Shown here piece by piece: positions 7,833 to 15,837 of a stretch of DNA of 64,000 nucleotides. Source of the DNA: Companilactobacillus keshanensis (lineage in GTDB: Bacteria > Bacillota > Bacilli > Lactobacillales > Lactobacillaceae); NCBI RefSeq assembly GCF_003946205.1, contig NZ_RHOS01000002.1:1-64000 (forward strand). The letters are read 5' to 3'. A model generated the notes under the pieces. The model ran no database searches. It was not told where the DNA came from and worked only from the letters and a program-made list of their open reading frames with translations. How positions within the stretch are numbered: the stretch's first letter is position 1; every line of letters starts with the position of its first letter. A program made the position numbers and the translations under genes.

Positions 7833-8587
7833 TATTCAAGCTCCTTTGAAATCGATTGATCATAGAGAGTCTCCAAAATTTCTTCTGAAAGCATACTGGA
7901 TTCTTCATCAAAAACTAATTTTCCTTGTCGAATACCAACAATACGATCAGCATATTTTTTTGCTAAATTAATTTGATGCAGATTAGCGACGCATATGATA
8001 TTAAATTCAATCGTAAGTTGTTTCAAAAGGTGCATTACAGTATGTGAAGAAGCTGGATCAAGTGAAGCTATTGGTTCATCACATAAGATAACTTTAGGAT
8101 GTTGAATCAAAGATCTCGCAATACCAACACGTTGTTTTTGACCACCACTGAGTTCAGAACAACGTTGAAGTGCAAAATCTTTGAGTCCAACTTTATCCAG
8201 AAGTTCCAGAGCCTCTTTCTTTTCTTCCTCAGAATAAATTCCGAACATCCCTGCTAATGTTGACTTATATCCTAAACGTCCATGGAGAACATTTTCAATA
8301 ACAGTCAATCTTTCAACCAAGTTATAGTTTTGAAACACCATTCCGATTTGACGTCGATGCTTACGTAACTGCGATTTATTATCAGATCTAATATCAGATC
8401 CATCTAATAAAATTTGACCATCATCATCTTTGATCAATTGATTTAAACTACGTAAAATAGTTGTTTTACCCGCACCTGAAGGACCGATTATGGCCAAGAA
8501 GTTACCTGGTTCAACTGAAAAAGAAATATCTGTTAAGGCTGGTTTATCCTTTTGATAACTCTTAGTTAAATGCTTTACTTCTAGCAT
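7832..8587 (-). CDS. phnC: PhnC, phosphonate importer ATP-binding protein
   Basis: A 251-aa ABC ATPase energising phosphonate uptake. Walker A is GPSGAGKT at residues 35-42, the Q-loop Gln is in GMVFQNYNL near 86, the signature LSGGQKQR begins at 147, and Walker B is VILCDEPIASLDP near 166-178. The Q-loop region VERLTVIENVLHGRLG is typical of PhnC. I start at ATG 8587 behind AAGGGGAA. An upstream in-frame TTG at 8608 would overlap the end of phnD and lacks an RBS. It is 10 nt downstream of phnD. Confidence 0.93.
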   Translation of the reverse strand: MLEVKHLTKSYQKDKPALTDISFSVEPGNFLAIIGPSGAGKTTILRSLNQLIKDDDGQILLDGSDIRSDNKSQLRKHRRQIGMVFQNYNLVERLTVIENVLHGRLGYKSTLAGMFGIYSEEEKKEALELLDKVGLKDFALQRCSELSGGQKQRVGIARSLIQHPKVILCDEPIASLDPASSHTVMHLLKQLTIEFNIICVANLHQINLAKKYADRIVGIRQGKLVFDEESSMLSEEILETLYDQSISKELE

Positions 8588-8597
8588 AGCGTTCCCC

Positions 8598-9632
8598 TTA
8601 TTTACCAACCAATTCGTGTGTTGGTTTATACCACTTATCAGTAACCTTTAGAAGGGTTGTTTTAGCACTCTTCTTTTGCCATAGAGTTGCTGTTTTTGAA
8701 CCTTCTTTACCAAATAACTTATCATTTTCAGTTACGTCTTTTGATGTAAATTTGTCTTCAATAGCCTTACGATCTTTATCACTCATTGCTTTTGTATTAA
8801 CAACCAATGGACCGTTTTGAACTGGAAGAACTGAGATACTTACTACTTCTTTACCACGGTAATCTGTGAATGGTGCATCAGCATCGGCTTTAACCTTAAA
8901 TGTTGATCCTACCTTGTCATAACTACCTTCTGAAACATCCATAAATGGTGCTAGATCAATATCATCAAAGGCTGCAACATCAACGTCACCCTTTAATAAG
9001 TTAACTGCTGATCCAGGATGTGAATTACCGTAAAGAACTTTATCAAAGAATTTGCCACCTTCAGATAATTCATCTTTGTTCTTCAACTTGAAGTGCTTTT
9101 GGATTTCGTCAGTAGGAACTGCAAAACCAGATGTTGAACTTGATGAAACGAATGATATTTTTTCACCCTTGATCTTATCGATGTTAAAGTCACTACCTGA
9201 CTTGTAAGCATCAACCTTATCCTTAGGAACCATTAGGTAAGAACGGTAACTTGCACCCTTTTCTGTACCATCTTCACCAGATTGGATAAGTAATGGTTGA
9301 ACTTTAGCATTTTGATGATGTGCTTGAATATATCCATCAGCACCCATGAAAGCTAATTGTGCCTTACCTGAAGAAATTGCTTCAATAGCAACGTTGTAAT
9401 CCGTTGTCGTTTGGATTTCAACTTTCTTACCAGTTGCTTCATGTAATTGTTTCTTTAATTCCTCACGTGAAGCTGAGAAGTTCTTAGCTGACTCATTTGG
9501 ATAAAAAACAATTGTTAATTTATCGCTTTTACCGTCAGAGCTAGCGGAGCTTTGGTTTGAGCATCCCGTTACAATTCCAACGAGCAATAACATTAAACCT
9601 AAACATACCGTTAATAATCGCCCTTTTTTCAT
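8598..9632 (-). CDS. phnD: PhnD, phosphonate-binding lipoprotein
   Basis: A 344-aa extracellular substrate-binding protein. The N-terminus is a lipoprotein signal: basic MKKGRL, a hydrophobic core, and the lipobox VTGC with Cys24 as the lipidated residue, followed by a Ser/Asp-rich linker. The mature part resembles the PhnD/SsuA group, with AIEAISSGKAQLAFMGADGY near residues 83-102, SSTSGFAVPT and AFDDIDLAPF. It captures 2-aminoethylphosphonate or a related phosphonate for PhnE/PhnC. It is first in the operon. Its RBS is weak (only AGTTGG upstream of the ATG), unusual for an abundant binding protein. The promoter region carries Pho-box-like repeats. Confidence 0.9.
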   Translation of the reverse strand: MKKGRLLTVCLGLMLLLVGIVTGCSNQSSASSDGKSDKLTIVFYPNESAKNFSASREELKKQLHEATGKKVEIQTTTDYNVAIEAISSGKAQLAFMGADGYIQAHHQNAKVQPLLIQSGEDGTEKGASYRSYLMVPKDKVDAYKSGSDFNIDKIKGEKISFVSSSSTSGFAVPTDEIQKHFKLKNKDELSEGGKFFDKVLYGNSHPGSAVNLLKGDVDVAAFDDIDLAPFMDVSEGSYDKVGSTFKVKADADAPFTDYRGKEVVSISVLPVQNGPLVVNTKAMSDKDRKAIEDKFTSKDVTENDKLFGKEGSKTATLWQKKSAKTTLLKVTDKWYKPTHELVGK

Positions 9633-9678
9633 AAATCTAATACCAACTTTCTGTTTCTTTTTAGGAACAGATTAAGGA

Positions 9679-9717
9679 TAACAGGGTCATGTAAATAAAT
9701 AATTTAGCTTATGTAAA
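9679..9717 (-). promoter_or_regulatory. Candidate PhoP (Pho-box) direct repeats of the phn operon
   Basis: Read on the minus strand, four hexamers lie exactly 11 bp apart: TTTACA (9712-9717), TAAATT (9701-9706), TTTACA (9690-9695) and CTGTTA (9679-9684). Bacillus-type PhoP sites are TT(A/C/T)ACA-like repeats with about 5-bp spacers, giving an 11-bp period. Two of the four match well and two poorly. The array sits about 50-85 bp before phnD, where an activator site is expected. A -10 could be the TAATCT-like sequence just downstream. Confidence 0.5.
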
Positions 9718-9734
9718 GATTCGTTAAAGTTACA

Positions 9735-9771
9735 GAAAAAAAGCCAGACATTTTCAGTCTGGCTTTTTTTA
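9735..9771. terminator. Rho-independent terminator of the MFS gene
   Basis: AAGCCAGAC (9741-9749) and GTCTGGCTT (9757-9765) form a 9-bp stem, flanked by an A-run on the left and a T-run on the right. On the minus strand it ends the MFS transporter mRNA, whose stop codon abuts it. The A/T flanks make it potentially bidirectional. Confidence 0.9.
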
Positions 9772-11127
9772 TTATTTCTTATTATTTGGCAAAAGGAATC
9801 CAATACATATTAATGCTAAGATTCCAAAGGCTGCATTGGTCCATAAACCTAACAATGCGCCTAGATTATAATCTTTAAAAGCACTGTATATGCTAGCAGA
9901 AATCGATGTTCCAATGGCTCCCCCCAGTGCACTAGCCATTTTATAAATTCCAGCCGCTTCACCTGCCTCAGAATCTGGTGCATTACTCACGGCGGTGTCT
10001 GTAGATGGAGTGGCATACAATCCAAATCCCAATCCAAATAATCCATAGCCGATCACTACTAGCATAAAATAATTACTCTCAATCATCGTTAACGACATTA
10101 ATAAGGCTCCCAAAGTAGAGATTATAGCCCCAAGTATCATGGGCTTCTTGGGCCCGACTTTTTGCAAAAGTTTTTCTCCAACTCGAATCATCAACAAGAC
10201 TAATACTAAGTAACTGATCGACAAACTTCCCGTTTTAACAGCCGATAATCCTCTGGATTGTTGAACATATGAATTAACAACCAGTAACGTTCCAATCATT
10301 GCATTTAGAAGAAAATTTGATATCACGGCTGTTAAATAACTTCTATTAGTAAACAGTTTAAAATCAACAAACTTATTAACAATTTTCTTTTCCAATTTAA
10401 AAAATGCTAAACCACTTATTAACAAGACAATTATTAATATTGACCCCATTAAACTGAATTTAAACAACAATCCATTTGAAATCAAAATATTTAGATTCAA
10501 TACAAAAACTATAAAAACAAACATGCCTAACCAATCAAAAGGCCTTAAATCCCCAGACTCTATTTTTGATTCCGGAGTTTTCCATATTAGAATCCCACTT
10601 ACAATGGAAAATATAATTGAAATGACAAATACATATTTCCAGCCAAAATTACTATCTACAAACCCACCAAAAAAGGAACATAATCCCGATCCTCCCCATG
10701 ATCCAATCGACCAATAACTTAGTGCTCGCTGACGAATATCATCATGATAATATTCCTTTATCAAGGCGATTGTTGCCGGCATAATGCATGCGGCTGAGAT
10801 TCCTTGTAAAATTCGTCCTAAAATAAATAATACTGAGCCATTAGCGATGATCAGTGCTAGTGAACCAATAATATTAAGTACGATTCCCAAATAAGTAGTT
10901 CTAACTCTTCCCAATCTATCTGCCAAACCACCGGCTACAACAATAAAAATACCCGAAAAAAGACTAGTAATTGATATCCCCGTATTCAAAATTCCAGATG
11001 ATATTTGCAGATCAACTTGTACATCCGGTGCCATATTCAATAATGATTGAGCAAAAAGCCAGTAAGTCAATACACTTAAAACTATTCCCAGAAGTAATTT
11101 GTTGGTTCCCTGATATTCTTTATCCAT
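9772..11127 (-). CDS. MFS drug/proton antiporter, DHA2 (14-TM) type
   Basis: A 451-aa polytopic membrane protein, likely a proton-driven efflux pump. Motif A is seen as GGLADRLGRVRTTY after the second helix, followed by LGRILQGISAACIMPATIAL, and motif C-like glycines in YWSIGSWGGSGLCSFFGGFV. These are features of the QacA/EmrB (DHA2) family, with about 14 predicted helices. The drug or metabolite exported is not predictable. The ATG follows GAGGTG. It is monocistronic: it has its own promoter and terminator, and it lies between the phn operon and the surface amidase, on the same strand. No regulator gene is adjacent. Confidence 0.85.
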   Translation of the reverse strand: MDKEYQGTNKLLLGIVLSVLTYWLFAQSLLNMAPDVQVDLQISSGILNTGISITSLFSGIFIVVAGGLADRLGRVRTTYLGIVLNIIGSLALIIANGSVLFILGRILQGISAACIMPATIALIKEYYHDDIRQRALSYWSIGSWGGSGLCSFFGGFVDSNFGWKYVFVISIIFSIVSGILIWKTPESKIESGDLRPFDWLGMFVFIVFVLNLNILISNGLLFKFSLMGSILIIVLLISGLAFFKLEKKIVNKFVDFKLFTNRSYLTAVISNFLLNAMIGTLLVVNSYVQQSRGLSAVKTGSLSISYLVLVLLMIRVGEKLLQKVGPKKPMILGAIISTLGALLMSLTMIESNYFMLVVIGYGLFGLGFGLYATPSTDTAVSNAPDSEAGEAAGIYKMASALGGAIGTSISASIYSAFKDYNLGALLGLWTNAAFGILALICIGFLLPNNKK

Positions 11128-11158
11128 TAGTCACCTCAAACATTTCAGATGCAACGTA

Positions 11159-11187
11159 AGTATACAGAATAATGTAAGCGTGAACAA
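11159..11187 (-). promoter_or_regulatory. Sigma-A promoter of the MFS gene
   Basis: Minus-strand TTGTTC (11182-11187), 17-bp spacer, TATACT (11159-11164), ending 31 bp before the MFS start codon. Good spacing and -10. No terminator is seen between the amidase and this promoter, so amidase transcripts may also read through. Confidence 0.65.
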
Positions 11188-11208
11188 AGTATATGCAAAA
11201 AGAAACCT

Positions 11209-13110
11209 CTAAAATTCATTTTTCTTAAATTTCAAATATATCACTCCAGAAAAGGCCATAATTCCAACAAAACTTAGGATCGATTTTTTATTACCGGTTT
11301 GAGGTAATATTTGATGTTTCATCACAGGTGCTGCAACAGTGGCTCTGTGACTAACTGGTGGAAAGTTTCCCGTCTGATTTTCTTTATTTTGTAGTTTATT
11401 TTCTTCAGGAACATTTTTCTTAATAGCCGAAGTTCCGTCATCAACCTGTAATCCAAAAATTGACTCTTTATGTTTTGGTAGTGGCTTATTAATAGGTTTT
11501 GGTTTCAAAATAGGTTTAGGACTAGGCTTACTTACAACACTATTATGCGTATTATTTACTACATACTTTTGATTAAATTTATTATTTTTTTCAAATAGAT
11601 CACCCATTTGCAATAATAATCGATCATTGTTTCTGGCGGCATTGAATTGAATCCCCAATGGTAATCCTGCCGCTGAAACAAACGTTGGCAAACTAATGGC
11701 GGGTTCCCCAGTTAAATTTGAGATCTGTGTGAATGGTGAATACGTCAATGCTGGCATCCACTGATCCAATACCAATTTAGTTTTATCCTCCTTGGATAAT
11801 CCATCCATACTTCTAATGCGTTTTTCTAAACTATCAGTCATCAGCGGATCACCAATTTTTGGTGCCGTTGAAGCTGTGGTAGGAGTAAGGAAAATAGGAT
11901 ATTTTTGATGAAATTGCTGCATTTGCTCTGTCAATTTGTTAACCGAGTCCCAGGCATCCAAAACATCATCTTTACTAATAGACTGACCTAATTGATAAAT
12001 AGCCCACGTGGTTAAATCAACATCCCCAATTTCCAAGTCTCTTTTCAATTTGTTATTAGCCAAATAATTTATTATTCCTGAAGAACCGGCACCGATAATA
12101 TCATAATCGTTCATCAATTCCGTTCCATTGATCGGATATTTAACCTCTTCTACTTGATATCCTTGATGCTTCAAGAAATCTACAGCATTTTGGACTGCCC
12201 TTTTAGCATCTGCACTAACTGGAGTATTGACTGGGGATTCTGTCGTGTAAGCTATCTTAATTATTTTAGGATCTAATTTAACATCACTAGCTGTTCCATT
12301 AGAGAAATCCTCAAATAATTTTTTTGTATCAGACATTGTTTTAGTTTCAGCAAAATGACTTGTTTGATTGTGCTCAGATTTAGAATCAAATTTGGTAACT
12401 GCTCGTGATGGCTTAAATCCAATAACTCCATTCCATGAAGCAGGTATTCTAATTGAGCCACCAGAATCACTTCCAGTAGCAACTGGTGCGTATCCTGCTG
12501 CGACTCCACTAGCAGAACCACCTGATGAACCACCAGCCTGATATTTAGAATTATATGGGCTACCTGTTGGTCCATATAATTTTGAATCAGTAACATTCTT
12601 TATACCCATCTCAGGAAAATTAGTCTGACCAATAACAATAAATCCTTCATCTTGAAACGCCTTAGTTATCCGACTAGTCCCTTGTGTAATAACGTCCTTT
12701 TCAAAATACAATCCATTCGTATTACTGCCACCTTTAATCGTATGTCCCAATCCCTTCAATAAAATTGGAACCCCTAAAAATGGTTGTCCAGTATCCTGTA
12801 TCTCACTCGCCTCTTTTAAGGCATCATCCTTTCTTAAAGTTATCATTGCATGTAAACTACTATCCTGCTTTTCGATCTCTTGATATGCAAATTTAACTAA
12901 TTGCACACTCGTAACTTTTTTGTTACGAATAGCCTCTGCCAATTGTAATGCTGAGCTGTTCTCATAATCCCTAATAGTAAAACTACTTGTATTTTCGACC
13001 GGAGTACTTGTTTGGTCTGCTAGAACAATTTGAGCTGGTGAACCAATGGTGAATAACATCAATAGCAAGATGATTTTTCTTATCTTACTATCCCAAGTAT
13101 GGTGTTTCAT
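11209..13110 (-). CDS. Sortase-anchored cell-surface amidase (amidase signature family)
   Basis: A secreted, wall-attached amidase of 633 aa. It has a signal peptide (basic start, hydrophobic IILLLMLFTIGSP, cleavage near VLADQ). The amidase-signature domain spans roughly residues 45-500, with catalytic Lys in VPILLKGLGH and the Ser-rich signature GGSSGGSASGVAAG ... GSDSGGSIRIP supplying the Ser-cisSer pair. A Pro/Lys repeat linker follows (SKPSPKPILKPKPINKP). The C-terminal sorting signal is LPQTG, a hydrophobic stretch, and basic KFKKNEF. It hydrolyses an amide, but the substrate is unknown. I start at ATG 13110 because AGGGAGG lies 7 nt upstream. Most bacterial relatives are cytoplasmic, so covalent surface display is unusual. 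Confidence 0.88.
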   Translation of the reverse strand: MKHHTWDSKIRKIILLLMLFTIGSPAQIVLADQTSTPVENTSSFTIRDYENSSALQLAEAIRNKKVTSVQLVKFAYQEIEKQDSSLHAMITLRKDDALKEASEIQDTGQPFLGVPILLKGLGHTIKGGSNTNGLYFEKDVITQGTSRITKAFQDEGFIVIGQTNFPEMGIKNVTDSKLYGPTGSPYNSKYQAGGSSGGSASGVAAGYAPVATGSDSGGSIRIPASWNGVIGFKPSRAVTKFDSKSEHNQTSHFAETKTMSDTKKLFEDFSNGTASDVKLDPKIIKIAYTTESPVNTPVSADAKRAVQNAVDFLKHQGYQVEEVKYPINGTELMNDYDIIGAGSSGIINYLANNKLKRDLEIGDVDLTTWAIYQLGQSISKDDVLDAWDSVNKLTEQMQQFHQKYPIFLTPTTASTAPKIGDPLMTDSLEKRIRSMDGLSKEDKTKLVLDQWMPALTYSPFTQISNLTGEPAISLPTFVSAAGLPLGIQFNAARNNDRLLLQMGDLFEKNNKFNQKYVVNNTHNSVVSKPSPKPILKPKPINKPLPKHKESIFGLQVDDGTSAIKKNVPEENKLQNKENQTGNFPPVSHRATVAAPVMKHQILPQTGNKKSILSFVGIMAFSGVIYLKFKKNEF

Positions 13111-13225
13111 CCTTATACCTCCCTGAATCATATCAACAACATACGTTAGTTAATTTTTATATACAATTCAAAGGCCCTCAAATTGGCGTTTCGACAAACT
13201 TACTCAATCTTTTTGAATAAATCGT

Positions 13226-13286
13226 TTGACAAATGATTCGGTACCGAACTATAATGCTGAGTGAAATAAAGATTCGGTACCGAATC
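13226..13286 (+). promoter_or_regulatory. marR-ABC promoter with two identical palindromic operators
   Basis: TTGACA (13226-13231), 18-bp spacer, TATAAT (13250-13255): a consensus sigma-A promoter. The palindrome TTCGGTACCGAA occurs at 13237-13248, between the -35 and -10, and again inside the perfect 16-mer GATTCGGTACCGAATC at 13271-13286, near the expected transcript start. Centres are 36 bp apart. This is a textbook layout for autorepression by the adjacent MarR-type protein. Confidence 0.9.
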
Positions 13287-13310
13287 AATTTAAAAAAAGA
13301 GGAAACTACA

Positions 13311-13973
13311 ATGAATGAATTAACAAATAGATTAATGAAACAATTAAATTTTGTCAGTCAAGCAGGTAATAACTTTATGCACCAAAATAAACAACGTCTT
13401 ACTGGACAACAAAGAGTTCTAGCAATTCTACGTTTAGAGGATGGATTAAGTCAAAGCTACTTAGGTGACATTTTAAACCTTCGTCCAAGTTCAATTGCCG
13501 AGTTATTGAAAAAGCTTGAACTATCAGACGATATTATTAGAAAAGAGGACGAAAAGGATAAGCGCAATAAGTTAGTTTATTTGACTGAAAAAGGTCAAAA
13601 AAAAGCCGACGATAATGCTCATCAAAAGAATGAAGATAGTAACAACGACTTTTTCGCAGGTTTAAATGATGAAGAAAAGGAACAATTTGGAACTTATCTT
13701 CAGAAAATATCCGATGGTTGGAGTGAAGAATTTAAACAACAATCATCTCGTTTTGTAGATCCGATGGATCGCATGAAGAATATGCAAAAAGTTCATGCCA
13801 CCATGATGGAAAAATTTGGTGATGATTGGGAAAACATGTCACCTGATGAAATGCGTAAAGTTATGCACAGAGCTATGCGTGATAGTGAATATTGTGGTCC
13901 TCGCGGTGGCCTTATGCCTGGACGTGGAAGAAACTTCCGTCATGATTTTAGACATGGCAAAGAATTTTATTAA
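13311..13973 (+). CDS. MarR-family transcriptional regulator
   Basis: A 220-aa winged-helix repressor that probably controls itself and the downstream ABC exporter. The DNA-binding core is near residues 25-100: QQRVLAILRLEDGLSQSYLG, then recognition-helix RPSSIAELLKKLE and wing DEKDKRNKLVYLTEKG, as in MarR proteins. After about residue 105 there is a long charged extension with a C-terminus rich in Gly, Arg and His (PGRGRNFRHDFRHGKEFY), longer than the usual 140-150-aa MarR. I start at ATG 13311 behind AAAAGAGGA. The longer ORF would run through the operator. The stop is 17 nt before the exporter, so the two form one operon. Confidence 0.88.
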   Translation: MNELTNRLMKQLNFVSQAGNNFMHQNKQRLTGQQRVLAILRLEDGLSQSYLGDILNLRPSSIAELLKKLELSDDIIRKEDEKDKRNKLVYLTEKGQKKADDNAHQKNEDSNNDFFAGLNDEEKEQFGTYLQKISDGWSEEFKQQSSRFVDPMDRMKNMQKVHATMMEKFGDDWENMSPDEMRKVMHRAMRDSEYCGPRGGLMPGRGRNFRHDFRHGKEFY

Positions 13974-13990
13974 AATTTAGAGGTAAAACA

Positions 13991-15757
13991 ATGCACAATC
14001 ATTCAATGGTAATGGAAGACTTACCAAAGACTAAAGGAAATATGAAAATTAAAGATTTTCTCAAACTTATCAACAGTGTTAATCCTAAAAAAGCCATTTT
14101 TATTTTAGGGTTGCTGTTAAGTTTAGTAACTAGTGGTGCAAGTTTAGTCGTACCACAATTGACTAAGGGACTAGTCGATACTAGTAATTTGGCAAAAATA
14201 GATGGACGAATGCTTTGGGTTCTAATTTTGGCCTTTGTTGTTCAATTAGGATTTGGAACCATCGGAGGGTTCCTGCTACGTTATGTCGGTGAAAGTGCCG
14301 TTAAAACACTTAGAGAAAGACTTTGGAATCATCTTTTAAAATTACCAGTTGGTTATTTTGATGACCACAAATCTGGTGAGAGCAGCTCTCGTTTAGTAAA
14401 TGATACAACCGTTATAAAAGAGTTGGTGACATCCCAATTCCCTAACTTTATTACTGGCGGAATCCAATTAATCGGATCAATGATTATTCTCTTTTTGATG
14501 GATTGGAAAATGGCAGCGATCATGTTCAGTGCCGTGCCAATTTTCGTTTTGATCTTACTTCCTGTTGGACGAATTCTTTCTAAATTAGGTCGTCAATTAC
14601 AGGCCGCAACTGCTGATTTTAACGCTGATGCTAGTGAGAAACTATCTGAAGTACGCTTGATCAAAGCCAGTAATGGTGAGAATTTTGAGAAATCTACCGG
14701 TGGCAACTTTATTAACAAGATATTCACTTTAGGCGTTAAGGATGCCAAAGTTGAAGCTGTATTACAACCTATTATGATGACAGCAATGTTAGGAATATTT
14801 GTCGGTATCTTAGGATATGGTGCTGTCAGAGTTTCTGCTGGAACTTTAACAAGTGGCTCATTGGTCGCATTCCTACTGTATCTATTCAACATTATTGCTC
14901 CTATAACTAACTTTGCAACCTTCTTCTCACAGGTACAAAAAGCCATGGGATCAACTCAACGTGTTCAAGAAATTCTTAATACTGATCTTGAAACAGTTGA
15001 AACTGGTGCAACAATTGATGTTGAAGGTAAATCAATTCAAGCAACTAATCTTTCCTTCAGTTATTCAACTGAACATCCTATTTTAAAAAATGTTTCATTT
15101 GAAGCCAAACCCAACACAGTTATCGCTTTTGCAGGGCCTAGTGGTGGCGGTAAATCAACCATTTTCTCCTTACTCGAACGATTCTACGAACCGGATTTTG
15201 GAACAATCACTGTTGGTGATACCCAGATTCAAGATATCAACTTAAGTAGTTGGCGTTCTCAAATCGGCTACGTTTCTCAAGACAGTGCTGTTTTTGCCGG
15301 CAGTATTCGTGATAATTTACAATACGGTCTTGATGAAAAACTAACTGACGAACAATTATGGCATGGATTGGAACTGGCCTACGCTAATCAGTTTGTCAAA
15401 GAATTTCCTGAACAATTAGACACACAAATTGGTGAACGAGGTGTTAAATTGTCAGGTGGTCAAAAGCAACGAATTGCTATTGCACGTGCTTTCTTGCGTG
15501 ATCCAAAAATTCTAATGCTTGATGAAGCAACAGCTAGTTTGGACTCACAATCGGAAGAAAAAGTTCAACGTGCTTTAGATCAATTAATGGTTGGCAGAAC
15601 GACTCTTGTAATTGCGCACAGACTATCCACAATTGTTAATGCCGACCAAATCTACTTCATTGAACATGGGAAAGTTACAGGCCATGGAACACACAGTGAA
15701 TTGATAAATAATCATGAACTATACGCTCAATACGTACAAGAACAAATGGTAAATTAA
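13991..15757 (+). CDS. ABC multidrug exporter (half-transporter)
   Basis: A 588-aa half-transporter of the BmrA/LmrA type, expected to act as a homodimer in the membrane and export drugs or lipids. The N-terminal exporter domain has six hydrophobic segments within about residues 35-320. The ATPase domain carries Walker A GPSGGGKST (near 382), signature LSGGQKQR (near 487), Walker B ILMLDEATASLD (506-517) and the H-loop His in VIAHRLST. The ATG follows TAGAGGT 17 nt after the MarR gene, so both are expressed from the operator-bearing promoter. Induction by a ligand of the MarR protein is the likely logic. The inducer is unknown. Confidence 0.92.
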   Translation: MHNHSMVMEDLPKTKGNMKIKDFLKLINSVNPKKAIFILGLLLSLVTSGASLVVPQLTKGLVDTSNLAKIDGRMLWVLILAFVVQLGFGTIGGFLLRYVGESAVKTLRERLWNHLLKLPVGYFDDHKSGESSSRLVNDTTVIKELVTSQFPNFITGGIQLIGSMIILFLMDWKMAAIMFSAVPIFVLILLPVGRILSKLGRQLQAATADFNADASEKLSEVRLIKASNGENFEKSTGGNFINKIFTLGVKDAKVEAVLQPIMMTAMLGIFVGILGYGAVRVSAGTLTSGSLVAFLLYLFNIIAPITNFATFFSQVQKAMGSTQRVQEILNTDLETVETGATIDVEGKSIQATNLSFSYSTEHPILKNVSFEAKPNTVIAFAGPSGGGKSTIFSLLERFYEPDFGTITVGDTQIQDINLSSWRSQIGYVSQDSAVFAGSIRDNLQYGLDEKLTDEQLWHGLELAYANQFVKEFPEQLDTQIGERGVKLSGGQKQRIAIARAFLRDPKILMLDEATASLDSQSEEKVQRALDQLMVGRTTLVIAHRLSTIVNADQIYFIEHGKVTGHGTHSELINNHELYAQYVQEQMVN

Positions 15758-15800
15758 AAAGTGTACCCAAACATTGTCTGTTTTAAAGTATTAATATAAA

Positions 15801-15837
15801 AATGACAGTAATCAAAATTGATTACTGTCATTTTTTT
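15801..15837. terminator. Bidirectional rho-independent terminator
   Basis: AATGACAGTAATCA and TGATTACTGTCATT form a 14-bp stem with a 4-nt loop, followed by a T-run. It ends the marR-ABC operon on the plus strand. It also sits directly at the 3' end of the convergent SRAP gene, which it probably terminates too. Confidence 0.93.
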
